Below, in pieces: positions 43,209-51,154 of a stretch of 64,000 nt of DNA (position 1 is the stretch's first letter; each line of letters starts with the position of its first letter). Location of the stretch: the NCBI GenBank assembly GCA_041797745.1, contig JBHBZU010000008.1, positions 1 through 64,000 of the forward strand, in the 5' to 3' direction. Both the position numbers and the translations under genes were made by a program. This DNA is from UBA3871 sp041797745 (GTDB lineage: Bacteria; Bacillota; Clostridia; Peptostreptococcales; Anaerovoracaceae). The notes beneath the pieces were generated by a model. That model saw only the letters and a list, made by a program, of their open reading frames with translations, was not told where the DNA came from and made no database searches.

Positions 43209-44471
43209 ATGACGATGGAAAAAGTAATATTTGCAAATGCCAACGGAAGAGATTTAAACTTTAAGGACAAGATTTTCTCGGTAGCTGCCCGCTATGATGA
43301 AATGGCTAAAGAAAAGGGCAAGGAAAATGTTATTAATGCAACTATTGGTGCACTTATGGATGATGAGGGAAAACTGATTGTTTTCCAGTCAGTAGTGGAC
43401 TGTCTCCATGCCCTAAGCCCGTCAGATTTTGCAAAGTATGCACCAATCAGCGGTATTCCTGAATATCTTGAAGTGGCTGAAAAGCTGGCTTTCGGTAATC
43501 ACAGACCGAATATGTACACAGGTGCTTGCGCGACTCCCGGAGGTACAGGTGCTTTAGAACTTTTCTTGCAGAACTATACAGGCACAGGTGAAACTGTAAT
43601 CACTTCCGACTGGTACTGGGCTGCATACAAGACTATCTGCACAGAAAGAAACAGAACGCTTGAAACTTATCCGTTAGTAGATACTGACGGTAAATATAAT
43701 ATTAAGGGATTGGAAGAACTGGTAACGAAGTGCCTGGCTGAACAGGATTCACTGGGTATCATTATTAACACTCCTGCTCACAACCCGACAGGCTTCTCTC
43801 TTACAGACGGAGACTGGGAGGCTGTGCTTGAAATGGTTAAGAGACTTGCACCGGAAAGTAGCGGCAAAAAGGTTACTATCTTGGTGGATGCAGCTTATAT
43901 TGATTATACCAAGGACGCTGACGCCAGCAGAGCTTTTCTTAAGAAGTTTGAGGGAAACCCTGACAATATCTTAGCACTCATGGCATATTCCGCTTCCAAG
44001 GCCTTTACACTTTACGGCATGCGTTGCGGTGCTTTGGTTTGTATGACTAACAATGAAGCTATTCGTGATGAGTTTAAGAATGTTTGCCAGTTCTCTGCAC
44101 GTGCAGCATGGTCAAACGGAGTTAGAGCGGCGCAGACTGTTATTGCGAAGATGTACAACGATCCGGCACTAAAAGAAAAGGTGGACAGAGAAAGAGAAGA
44201 AAATAATAATCTGCTTCTCAAGAGAGGTCGTGCCTTTGAGGAAGCTGCTAAAGAAGTCGGTTTGGAAACAGTTCCTTTCGACGCAGGCTTCTTCATCGCT
44301 ATTCCATGTGCTGATCCTGACGCAGTTTGCGAGCTTATTTTCGCAAAAGGAATTTTCCCTGTGCCTCTTGCAAAGGGTATCCGTGTTGCGCTTTCTGCGA
44401 TAAACGAAGAGCAGTGCCGTAAGATTCCCGGCATTATCAAGGAGTGCATGAATCAGTTTTACGGGAAATAG
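43209..44471 (+). CDS. PLP-dependent aminotransferase, class I/II
   Basis: 420 residues of the fold-type I aminotransferase family. ATPGGTGALELFL binds cofactor phosphate, NTPAHNPTGF contains the conserved Asn, ILVDAAYIDY the Asp that pairs with the pyridine nitrogen, and YSASKAFTLYGMR the catalytic Lys. Substrate-binding Arg is probably in IRVALSAINE. The substrate is likely aspartate or an aromatic/branched amino acid; not resolvable by eye. RBS AGAGAGG. A CTGCT/AGCAG hairpin lies 50 bp upstream. Confidence 0.9.
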   Translation: MTMEKVIFANANGRDLNFKDKIFSVAARYDEMAKEKGKENVINATIGALMDDEGKLIVFQSVVDCLHALSPSDFAKYAPISGIPEYLEVAEKLAFGNHRPNMYTGACATPGGTGALELFLQNYTGTGETVITSDWYWAAYKTICTERNRTLETYPLVDTDGKYNIKGLEELVTKCLAEQDSLGIIINTPAHNPTGFSLTDGDWEAVLEMVKRLAPESSGKKVTILVDAAYIDYTKDADASRAFLKKFEGNPDNILALMAYSASKAFTLYGMRCGALVCMTNNEAIRDEFKNVCQFSARAAWSNGVRAAQTVIAKMYNDPALKEKVDREREENNNLLLKRGRAFEEAAKEVGLETVPFDAGFFIAIPCADPDAVCELIFAKGIFPVPLAKGIRVALSAINEEQCRKIPGIIKECMNQFYGK

Positions 44472-44598
44472 GCAAAATTTACGAAAGTTGTAACGGCAAT
44501 CAGAACGTAAATTTTGCGGCAATTACGAAAAAGCTTTGACTGCAATTAAGGACTTGCCACAAATGCCAACTTAGTATAAAATAACTAATATAAATAAA

Positions 44599-44622
44599 GT
44601 GGTGGCTCTGCCACCACTGTTT
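44599..44622 (+). terminator. Strong hairpin between aminotransferase gene and tRNA-Gly
   Basis: Perfect stem GTGGTGGC/GCCACCAC (44599-44606, 44610-44617) with a TCT loop, followed by TGTTTA. It could end the aminotransferase transcript or act as a processing signal before the tRNA, which begins 6 bp later. Confidence 0.45.
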
Positions 44623-44623
44623 A

Positions 44624-44697
44624 GCAGGTGTAGTTCATCGGTAGAATGCGAGCTTCCCAAGCTTGAGAGGAGGGTTCGATTCCCTTCACTTGCTCCA
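44624..44697 (+). tRNA. tRNA-Gly, anticodon CCC
   Basis: A 74-nt cloverleaf can be folded. Acceptor GCAGGTG pairs with CACTTGC (one G-U), D-arm GTTC/GAAT, anticodon stem CGAGC/GCTTG with loop TTCCCAA giving anticodon CCC (reads GGG), T-arm GAGGG/CCCTT with TTCGATT loop. CCA is encoded. A perfect terminator hairpin follows immediately. Confidence 0.95.
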
Positions 44698-44735
44698 AAC
44701 AAAAACAACGCCTTTTCGGGCGTTGTTTTGGCTTT
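44679..44735 (+). repeat. 57-bp direct repeat, copy 1 (tRNA-Gly 3' end plus terminator)
   Basis: It spans the 3' strand of the T-arm, the acceptor arm with CCA, and the terminator. It is identical to 44869-44925. Confidence 0.95.
44702..44735 (+). terminator. Terminator of tRNA-Gly
   Basis: Perfect 11-bp stem AAAACAACGCC/GGCGTTGTTTT with a TTTTCG loop, then GGCTTT. Confidence 0.85.
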
Positions 44736-44868
44736 AAATCAAGGGAATCGAACCCGCAAGGGCATTGCCGTTAAGGGAGAAAGTCCAGTGGACTTTCGAG
44801 TAGGCAATGGTCCAAACAGGCTGAATGAGCCTGTGCAGGACGGCAGGAATGCGAAGCAAACCTGTGTA
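44736..44868 (+). repeat. Palindrome-rich segment between the two tRNA-Gly 3' repeats
   Basis: 133 bp. It begins with an inverted 15-nt copy of the tRNA T-arm: 44741-44755 is the reverse complement of 44672-44686. GAAAGTCCA/TGGACTTTC form a near-perfect palindrome (9 bp each side of one base), enclosed by CATTGCC/GGCAATG. ACAGGCT/AGCCTGT form another hairpin. No gene is seen. It has the look of a small mobile palindromic element or the remains of an integration site. Confidence 0.7.
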
Positions 44869-44925
44869 ATTCCCTTCACTTGCTCCAAACAAAAACAACG
44901 CCTTTTCGGGCGTTGTTTTGGCTTT
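44869..44925 (+). repeat. 57-bp direct repeat, copy 2
   Basis: A perfect copy of 44679-44735, carrying only the 3' end of the tRNA plus the terminator (44892-44925). The terminator points out of the island towards the convergent fic gene. Confidence 0.95.
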
Positions 44926-44939
44926 GTTTTATCTTTATT

Positions 44940-45833
44940 TTACTTATCCAAAATAGATAAATATAAATCCAGTCGCTGATTTATATATCCGGCAAACATA
45001 TCTGACATTGCGGATAGATTATGTTTTACATGGTATTCGTCAAAAGCCTCATAATATTTCAATCGGTCAGTAAACTTTATATCTATAGGCGGATAGCCTG
45101 CTTTCATAAGCTCTAAATTTATGAGTAATCTTCCGGTTCTACCATTTCCGTCAATAAAAGGATGAATGCTTTCAAATTCTATATGAAAACGTGCAAGTTT
45201 AGTCACAATGTCTTCCTTGCTGTTTTTATACTGTTCCAATAATTCTTCCATTTTAGGAATGATAAGGTATGGTTGAACAGGTTCATGAGCGGCTCCCATA
45301 ATTCGAACAGGGACTCTCCTATATAACCCCCTATCCTCTTTCTTATGGGATAAAACCAAAAAGTGAATATCCTTAATTACCTTTTCAGATATTTCGACAT
45401 TTTCACTAACAAGTTCTCTTACATAATCAAAGGCTTCTTTATGCCCGATTACCTCCAAATGCTCCTTTAAGGATTTCTGATTAATTGTAAGACCTCGAAG
45501 AACCATATCAGTCTCACGCAAAGTTAAAGTATTGCCCTCAATCGCATTGGAATTATATGTGTATTCTGTTACAAATTCTTCATTTAATCGTTCTAATTCG
45601 CCGGCGGTTAAAGGTCTTCTTTTCTTTAGGGCTGTTAATTTATCTTCTAATATTGGAATTAGTGATTCTGTAATTTTGTATCTTCTATCAGTTGGTTTTG
45701 TGGCGTCGTATGGTATTTTCCACGCTCTTTTTTCTTGAAATGCTCCTGAAATTTTTCCCTCTGAGCATAAAATCCGTACTCTTCTATCGGATATTCCCCA
45801 TTTTTCAGCAGCTTGTTTCACTGTGATGTACAT
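44940..45833 (-). CDS. Fic family AMP-transferase with N-terminal helix-turn-helix
   Basis: 297 residues. Residues 1-45 form an excisionase/MerR-like helix-turn-helix (TVKQAAEKWGISDRRVRIL). The Fic core motif HPFIDGNGRTGR is at 224-235, with catalytic His224, so nucleotidyl transfer (usually AMP to a hydroxyl side chain) is expected. An inhibitory motif of the S/T-x3-E-G/N type is visible as SNAIEG at 95-100, which puts this in the class II self-inhibited group. Its ATG has GGAGGA about 8 bp upstream (complement of 45841-45846). Two large palindromes lie upstream. It sits beside the tRNA-Gly duplication, which hints at horizontal acquisition. Target protein unknown. Confidence 0.93.
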   Translation of the reverse strand: MYITVKQAAEKWGISDRRVRILCSEGKISGAFQEKRAWKIPYDATKPTDRRYKITESLIPILEDKLTALKKRRPLTAGELERLNEEFVTEYTYNSNAIEGNTLTLRETDMVLRGLTINQKSLKEHLEVIGHKEAFDYVRELVSENVEISEKVIKDIHFLVLSHKKEDRGLYRRVPVRIMGAAHEPVQPYLIIPKMEELLEQYKNSKEDIVTKLARFHIEFESIHPFIDGNGRTGRLLINLELMKAGYPPIDIKFTDRLKYYEAFDEYHVKHNLSAMSDMFAGYINQRLDLYLSILDK

Positions 45834-45899
45834 GATTTATTCCTCCAATTTGCAATAACCCATATGAAGATATGATGAAATAGCTGTGTAACTTGGGCT

Positions 45900-45925
45900 A
45901 TTATATCATGTTTACATGATATAAT
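45900..45925. repeat. Perfect 11-bp inverted repeat upstream of fic
   Basis: ATTATATCATG (45900-45910) and CATGATATAAT (45915-45925) around TTTA. Read on the minus strand it contains TATAAT (45905-45900), so it overlaps a possible fic -10 box. Operator is the likely role. Confidence 0.7.
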
Positions 45926-45989
45926 TCAGCCATGTGCGTTTTTGCTGAAGTTTATGAAAGCAAAATATTCACACGGCTATATGATTTTT

Positions 45990-46019
45990 ATATAATGACT
46001 ACTTTTGTAGTCATTATAT
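45990..46019. repeat. Perfect 13-bp inverted repeat between fic and apbE
   Basis: ATATAATGACTAC (45990-46002) and GTAGTCATTATAT (46007-46019) around TTTT. No T-run follows on either strand, so it is a poor terminator. Function unknown. Confidence 0.7.
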
Positions 46020-46027
46020 CATCTTGT

Positions 46028-46112
46028 CGGAACAATATCAATAAAATAGGAACAACATATTGCAGTTATCGGAACAATACCGGCGGAGCAATACTGGGCT
46101 AAAGAACAATAT
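46028..46112. repeat. Degenerate GGAACAATA direct repeats
   Basis: Five copies of the motif GGAACAATA or close variants begin near 46029, 46050, 46071, 46084 and 46102. The first three are 21 bp apart. They run into the last codons of apbE. Confidence 0.5.
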
Positions 46113-47430
46113 CATATGGCCAATCTCGTATTCCGCCAAATTCCACAACATTTGTGTAACCCAGTTTTACAAGGTCGGCAGAGGCTGACTTACTTCGGTT
46201 TCCGCTGCGACAATATACTAAAATTAACTGGTCTTTATCGGTTAACTCTTTTTCAGCACGCAGATTTATTTCGTTGTGGGGGATAAGAACGGCATTCGGA
46301 ATATGTCCCTCTGCATATTCTTCAGCAGTTCTGACGTCAAGTATTATATAGTCGGTTTTAGTATCCATCAGTGCCTTTGCTTCTTTTGCATTAACTTGTA
46401 AATAATCGTTTTTCTTATTTACAAGCTGCCTAGCACCTTTGCTGTAATGGAGTTTCATGTCATCGGTAATGAAAATTCCCTCATATCCGTCGGTATCCTC
46501 TATAAGAGCAAGACCCTTTTCAAGACCGAGGGTAAAGGTAAGGGTGGAGAGGGCGTCGCAAGCTTCTGAATTTGGGCCTATTATAGTAGTGGACAGGAGC
46601 TTCGTATCATAAGAATAACCTGTGCGTGAATTTAAGATGTGATGATATAAGATACCGTCTTTTTCAAAGTAACGTTCGTAAATGCCGCTGGTGACAACGG
46701 AAGTGTCGCGAACATGGATTTGGGTGATGGTTTCGGTACGTTCCTTGAATGGATACTGTATGCTGACGGTAAAATCCTCTCCGTCGGGTTTTGCACCGAG
46801 GCAATAGACATTGCCGCCTAAATTTATTATGGCACTTTCTACGCCGCAGGATATGAGATAATCCCGTAAACAGTCAGCAATGTAGCCTTTGGCAATGGCT
46901 CCCAAGTCTATTTCTGCTTTAGGGTCATTAAGAGTAACCCGTTTACCCTCTACAGAAATTTTGCGGTAGTCGATGTGAGGAAGAATTTCAGAAAGCTGTG
47001 CTTCCGTAGGAACTTGAGGGTTTTCGGTGGCAAAACCGTAGATGTCTGAAAGCTGACCCGTTGTTATGTCAAAATTTCCCTCGGAAATTTCGCAGTAGTG
47101 GAGAGCGTGGGTAATCACTTTCAGCAAATCATCGGAAACCTCCATGCTACCTGTATGATTTAATGTATAAAGTTCACTGTTTTTGTTTGTTCTTGAAAAA
47201 ATAAGCTCATATTCTTCACACTTTTTAAAGCAGTCAGGAATATATTCGGCGTCCCTTTCATTAAAGACTGTGATGGTAACTACGGTATTTAATACAAAAC
47301 CGGTTTTAGATATAGGTTTTGCCGAATTTGCAGTACATCCGACCAGAGAGCAAATTAGTAACAGTATAGTGGCAAATGAACATAATAATGCTGATTTTGC
47401 GTGGTTCTTTTTTAGTTTCTTAACTATCAT
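46099..47430 (-). CDS. apbE: FAD:protein FMN transferase (ApbE) lipoprotein fused to rhodanese
   Basis: 443 residues. A lipoprotein signal ends at Cys32 (CSLVGC). ApbE domain from about 38 to 335: KTGFVLNTVVTITVF, EIDLGAIAKGYIADCLRDYL, INLGGNVYCLG and the metal-site ACDALSTLTFTLG. It covalently attaches FMN to Thr in RnfG and RnfD-type proteins outside the cell. Residues about 345-443 are a rhodanese domain with intact catalytic loop CRSGNRS (LDVRTAEEYAEGHIPNA, then GGIRDWPYDI). Fusion of the two is unusual. Divergent from rnfC, whose products are the expected targets. The role of an exported rhodanese is unknown. Confidence 0.94.
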   Translation of the reverse strand: MIVKKLKKNHAKSALLCSFATILLLICSLVGCTANSAKPISKTGFVLNTVVTITVFNERDAEYIPDCFKKCEEYELIFSRTNKNSELYTLNHTGSMEVSDDLLKVITHALHYCEISEGNFDITTGQLSDIYGFATENPQVPTEAQLSEILPHIDYRKISVEGKRVTLNDPKAEIDLGAIAKGYIADCLRDYLISCGVESAIINLGGNVYCLGAKPDGEDFTVSIQYPFKERTETITQIHVRDTSVVTSGIYERYFEKDGILYHHILNSRTGYSYDTKLLSTTIIGPNSEACDALSTLTFTLGLEKGLALIEDTDGYEGIFITDDMKLHYSKGARQLVNKKNDYLQVNAKEAKALMDTKTDYIILDVRTAEEYAEGHIPNAVLIPHNEINLRAEKELTDKDQLILVYCRSGNRSKSASADLVKLGYTNVVEFGGIRDWPYDIVL

Positions 47431-47476
47431 TCTTGTATTACGACCTCAAATTTGGTAAAATGTCTTGTGGATGTTG

Positions 47477-47502
47477 TGTATAATTACAATTAAAATTATA
47501 CA
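47477..47502. repeat. Inverted repeat in apbE-rnfC divergent region
   Basis: TGTATAATT (47477-47485) and AATTATACA (47494-47502) are perfect complements around 8 bp. TATAAT is present on both strands. Confidence 0.55.
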
Positions 47503-47522
47503 GAGCATCTGACAGAAATCAA
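47495..47522 (-). promoter_or_regulatory. Putative apbE promoter
   Basis: On the minus strand TTGATT (47522-47517), a 16-bp spacer, TATAAT (47500-47495), 65 bp before the apbE ATG. It overlaps the inverted repeat at 47477-47502. Confidence 0.5.
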
Positions 47523-47563
47523 GTTTTTCTGCAATTTATTAAACATTAGAGGTAGTGAAAATG

Positions 47564-47587
47564 CAGGTTAGGAGGTATTCTAACCTG
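47564..47587 (+). promoter_or_regulatory. Hairpin in rnf leader
   Basis: CAGGTTAG/CTAACCTG, a perfect 8-bp stem with an 8-nt loop carrying GGAGG, followed by a T-rich stretch. It could attenuate or bind a regulator upstream of rnfC. No clear -35/-10 was found for rnf. Confidence 0.4.
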
Positions 47588-47634
47588 ATGTTTTACTGTT
47601 TTTAAGTGTATTAATATTGAGAATGGAGAGAAAA

Positions 47635-48999
47635 ATGTCTAGAAAAATGAACGGCGTGCATGTGCCTCACTACAAGAACACTGCAGCTTGTGCTCCTAAC
47701 AGAATGCCTGTTCCGGCACAGCTAGTGATTCCAATGGCAATGCACATTGGCGCAAGAGCCAACCCAGTAGTTAAGCCTGGTGACACAGTAAAGGTTGGCC
47801 AGCTTATTGCTGAAGCAGGAGGTTTTGTCTCAGCTCCTATCTATTCCGGCGCATCCGGAACAGTTAAAAAAATCGAAGACATCTTAGTATCAAATGGACA
47901 GAAAGTCCCCGCTATCTTTATTGACACTGACGGTCAACAAGAAGTGTTTGAGGGCGTACAGCCTCCAACAGTGACAGATCTGGACAGCTTTTTGGAAGCA
48001 GTTAGAAACAGTGGCGTTGTAGGACTCGGTGGTGCCGGTTTCCCTACTTCAGTAAAGCTGAAGTGTGATCTTGAAAGGGTTGACGCTGTTATCGTAAACG
48101 GTGCAGAATGTGAACCTTTCATTACTTCCGATACAAGAACTATGATAGACAGAGCAGAAGAAGTGTATGCTGCAATTCAAATGCTCGAAAAGTACATGCA
48201 GGTAAAGAGAGTTATCATCGGTATTGAAGATAACAAACCTGAATGTATTGAGAATTTCAGAAGACTCTGCAAGGACGATGCTGTTGTTGAGGTACATCCT
48301 CTTCCTGCGTCTTACCCACAGGGTGGTGAAAAAGTTCTCATATTTAATACAATCGGTAAAATCGTTCCTGAGGGCAAGTTACCTTTAGACGTAGGTGCTA
48401 TCGTTATGAACTGTACTACATTGGCAGTAATTGCCCAGTACATTCAGACAGGAATGCCTCTTGTTGAAAAGTGCATTACAGTAGACGGCTCCGCAGTAGC
48501 TAACCCGCAGAACGTTATTGCCCCTATCGGTACACCGCTAAAGGATGTATTTGAATTTACAGGCGGATTTAAAGAAGATCCTTACAAGGTACTGTATGGC
48601 GGTCCTATGATGGGTATTGCTGTTCCTAATCTGGAATGTCCGGTTCTCAAGAACACCAATGCCATCGTGGCGTTTAATCAGAAAGACGCAACATTACCTG
48701 AAACTACACCATGTATCAAGTGCGGTAAGTGTATCGGTGCATGCCCACTGGCACTTATGCCTGCCGAACTTCAGATTGCATTCGAAAAGAAAGATATTGA
48801 AGAGTTAAAGGCTCTTAAGGTAAATCTTTGTATGGAATGCGGATGTTGCAGCTTTGTTTGCCCTGCAAAGAGGCCTTTAGTACAAAATCATAAACTTGCT
48901 AAAGCTATGGTAATGCAGGCCAACAGAGAAGCAGAAGCTAAGGCTAAAGCAGAAGCTGAAAAAAAGGCTGCTGCGGAAGCAAAGGAAAAGGAGGTATAG
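47635..48999 (+). CDS. rnfC: Rnf complex electron-transport subunit RnfC
   Basis: 454 residues. Membrane-associated subunit that takes electrons from or gives them to NAD. It has the NADH/FMN-binding region (GLGGAGFPTSVKL, VVNGAECEPFITSD, KVLYGGPMMGIAV) and two 4Fe-4S motifs: CIKCGKCIGACPLALMP and CMECGCCSFVCPAKRP. The C-terminus is a short Ala/Lys/Glu-rich helix (AKAKAEAEKKAAAEAKEK). The ATG at 47635 with GGAGAG upstream is preferred to the TTG at 47617. First gene of rnfCDGEAB, the order typical of Clostridia. Confidence 0.96.
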   Translation: MSRKMNGVHVPHYKNTAACAPNRMPVPAQLVIPMAMHIGARANPVVKPGDTVKVGQLIAEAGGFVSAPIYSGASGTVKKIEDILVSNGQKVPAIFIDTDGQQEVFEGVQPPTVTDLDSFLEAVRNSGVVGLGGAGFPTSVKLKCDLERVDAVIVNGAECEPFITSDTRTMIDRAEEVYAAIQMLEKYMQVKRVIIGIEDNKPECIENFRRLCKDDAVVEVHPLPASYPQGGEKVLIFNTIGKIVPEGKLPLDVGAIVMNCTTLAVIAQYIQTGMPLVEKCITVDGSAVANPQNVIAPIGTPLKDVFEFTGGFKEDPYKVLYGGPMMGIAVPNLECPVLKNTNAIVAFNQKDATLPETTPCIKCGKCIGACPLALMPAELQIAFEKKDIEELKALKVNLCMECGCCSFVCPAKRPLVQNHKLAKAMVMQANREAEAKAKAEAEKKAAAEAKEKEV

Positions 49000-49002
49000 A
49001 CG

Positions 49003-49941
49003 ATGAATAATAATCTTATTGCTACAATATCTCCTCATATTCGTTCTAACGACACAACAGCTACTATTATGAGAGATGTGGTTATTGCAATGCTGCCTGC
49101 AGTAGTTGCATCCGTAATCATTTTCGGACCTAAGGCTCTTTTAGTAGAAGTTTTCAGCGTAGCTTGCGCTATATTCTTTGAATGGGGATTTGAAAAGCTT
49201 TGCAACAGACCAAATACTGTTTGCGATTTCTCCGCAGTAGTAACAGGTCTTTTAATTGCGCTTAACTGCAACGTGGATATTCCACTGTGGCAGCTCGCTT
49301 TCGGTAATCTTGTTGCAATCGTTATGGTAAAGCAGCTCTTTGGCGGTATCGGCAAAAACTTTGCTAACCCTGCCATCACAGCGCGTATCATTATGCTTAT
49401 CGCTTTTTCAGGCACAATGACTACTTGGACTCTTCCAAGGGCATTGCAGACAGCTGATGTGGTAACAGGCCCTACACCGTTAACTATGATTGCTAAGGGT
49501 ATGACTGAAGAACTTCCAACAACTTCACAGATGTTCCTCGGACTTCACGGCGGTTGCCTTGGAGAAACTTGCACCCTCGCACTTATTATGGGATTTATTT
49601 ATCTCCTCGTAAGAAGAGTAATTACATGGCATACTCCGGTTGCTTTCATCGGTACAGTATTTGTACTTTGTGCTTTAATTCCGGAGGTTAATGCCGTAAC
49701 AGAACTGCTTGCCGGCGGTCTGTTCCTCGGTGCTATTTTCATGGCAACTGACTATGCAACAACACCATCCACTACTTCAGGAAGAATTGTTTTCGGTATC
49801 GGTTGCGGGCTTATCACGGTTCTGATTCGTGTTTGGGGTAACTATCCGGAGGGAGTATCTTTCTCCATTCTCCTCATGAATCTTCTGACTCCGTACATCA
49901 GCAAGTGGACTAGAACAAAACCGTTAGGAGGTGTACAGTAA
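49003..49941 (+). CDS. rnfD: Rnf complex subunit RnfD
   Basis: 312 residues, about ten membrane helices, flavoprotein. SPHIRSNDTTATIMRDVVIAM start, VKQLFGGIGKNFANPAITARI and FMATDYATTPSTTSGRIVFG are typical. The probable FMN-Thr site reads DVVTGPTPLT where the usual motif is D-x2-S/T-G-A-T, so Pro replaces Ala. Overlaps rnfG by one base. Confidence 0.96.
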   Translation: MNNNLIATISPHIRSNDTTATIMRDVVIAMLPAVVASVIIFGPKALLVEVFSVACAIFFEWGFEKLCNRPNTVCDFSAVVTGLLIALNCNVDIPLWQLAFGNLVAIVMVKQLFGGIGKNFANPAITARIIMLIAFSGTMTTWTLPRALQTADVVTGPTPLTMIAKGMTEELPTTSQMFLGLHGGCLGETCTLALIMGFIYLLVRRVITWHTPVAFIGTVFVLCALIPEVNAVTELLAGGLFLGAIFMATDYATTPSTTSGRIVFGIGCGLITVLIRVWGNYPEGVSFSILLMNLLTPYISKWTRTKPLGGVQ

Positions 49942-50468
49942 TGAGCACTAAAGAAATGATTAAGCCAATCATCGTTCTTGCAATTATTTGTCTTTGCTTG
50001 AGCGCAATTTTGGCTCTTACTAACAGCAAGACCGCTCCTATTATTGAAGAGGCTGAAAGAGCTGCTGCTGAGGCGGCAAGATCGGAAGTTCTTCCGGCAG
50101 CAGACGCTTTTACGGAAGTTACAGGAAACTACGGCAAGAGGGTTGTTGGCGTTTATAAGGCTAACAACGGTGAGGGCTATGTAGTACAGATTCTTGAAGA
50201 CGGTTACGGCGGTGCTAAAACTCTTAGCGTTATGGTAGGTATCGACAAGGACGGACTCATATCCGCCTCAAAGGTACTTAAGCATTCCGAAACAGCAGGT
50301 TTGGGTTCCAGAGTGGCAGAAGACGAGTTCAGAACTCAGTTTGACGGTATGGATGCCGGTCTTGAGGGCTTTACTGCTATTTCCGGTGCTACTATTTCCT
50401 CCGGTCACTATAGGGATGCCATCGCAGATGCTTTCGAAGCTTGTGAAATTGCAAAGGAGGCTAACTGA
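49941..50468 (+). CDS. rnfG: Rnf complex subunit RnfG, FMN-binding
   Basis: 175 residues, one N-terminal membrane helix (IIVLAIICLCLSAILAL) and an extracytoplasmic FMN-binding domain. The flavinylation motif SGAT is at 148-151, so Thr151 should carry FMN put on by ApbE; the position three before the Ser is Thr instead of the common Asp. GYGGAKTLSVMVGIDKDG and KHSETAGLGSRV are family motifs. One-base overlaps join it to rnfD and rnfE. Confidence 0.95.
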   Translation: MSTKEMIKPIIVLAIICLCLSAILALTNSKTAPIIEEAERAAAEAARSEVLPAADAFTEVTGNYGKRVVGVYKANNGEGYVVQILEDGYGGAKTLSVMVGIDKDGLISASKVLKHSETAGLGSRVAEDEFRTQFDGMDAGLEGFTAISGATISSGHYRDAIADAFEACEIAKEAN

Positions 50469-51154
50469 TGAACGAAAATAAGTTAACTATCCTCACTAGA
50501 GGTATTATTAAGGAAAACCCTGTATTAGTGCTGGTTTTGGGTACTTGCCCGACACTCGCTACTTCTACTTCCGTTTCCACAGCATTTGGTATGGGACTTG
50601 CAGCAACAGTTGTTCTGATTTGTTCCAATATCGCCATTTCATTATTAAAGAAAATTATTCCTGATACAGTAAGAATCCCTTGCTATATCGTATTAATTGC
50701 CAGCTTCGTAACTGTTGTACAGATGATAGTAAAGGCTTATCAACCGGATCTTGATAAGGCGCTGGGTATCTATTTACCGCTTATTGTAGTAAACTGTATT
50801 ATCCTCGGTCGTGCTGAGATGTTTGCGAATAAGAACTCCGTATTAGATTCAGCTCTTGACGGTGTTGGTATGGGTCTTGGTTTCATCGTTGCACTGGTGC
50901 TCATGGCTACTATCAGAGAAGCCTTTGGTGCAGGTACTTGGGCAGGATTTGCAATTCCTGTATTATCCACTCACCAAATTGCTATCATGACCATGGCTCC
51001 CGGCGGATTCTTCGTATTTGGACTGCTTATTGCTATTGTAACTAAACTTACAAACGGCAAGGCTCCGAAAAAGAAGAGTTTTGACTGCGAGGGTTGCCCG
51101 ACAGCTGCGGCATGCGGCAAGGTTTCTTGTGCAGAAGAACAGGAGGTGCAGTAA
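50468..51154 (+). CDS. rnfE: Rnf complex subunit RnfE
   Basis: 228 residues, six membrane helices. GIIKENPVLVLVLGTCPTLATS start and LPLIVVNCIILGRAEMFA are diagnostic; RnfA and RnfE together hold a membrane iron-sulfur centre through conserved Cys. The C-terminal tail has four more cysteines (CEGCPTAAACGKVSC), an extension seen in some clostridial RnfE. Starts with a one-base overlap and ends flush with rnfA. Confidence 0.95.
   Translation: MNENKLTILTRGIIKENPVLVLVLGTCPTLATSTSVSTAFGMGLAATVVLICSNIAISLLKKIIPDTVRIPCYIVLIASFVTVVQMIVKAYQPDLDKALGIYLPLIVVNCIILGRAEMFANKNSVLDSALDGVGMGLGFIVALVLMATIREAFGAGTWAGFAIPVLSTHQIAIMTMAPGGFFVFGLLIAIVTKLTNGKAPKKKSFDCEGCPTAAACGKVSCAEEQEVQ

Noticed and set aside
44599..44979. 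Open frame of 126 codons across the tRNA-Gly and its duplication
   Set aside because: It runs through a tRNA and two terminators, has no ribosome site, and its peptide is only a translation of repeats.
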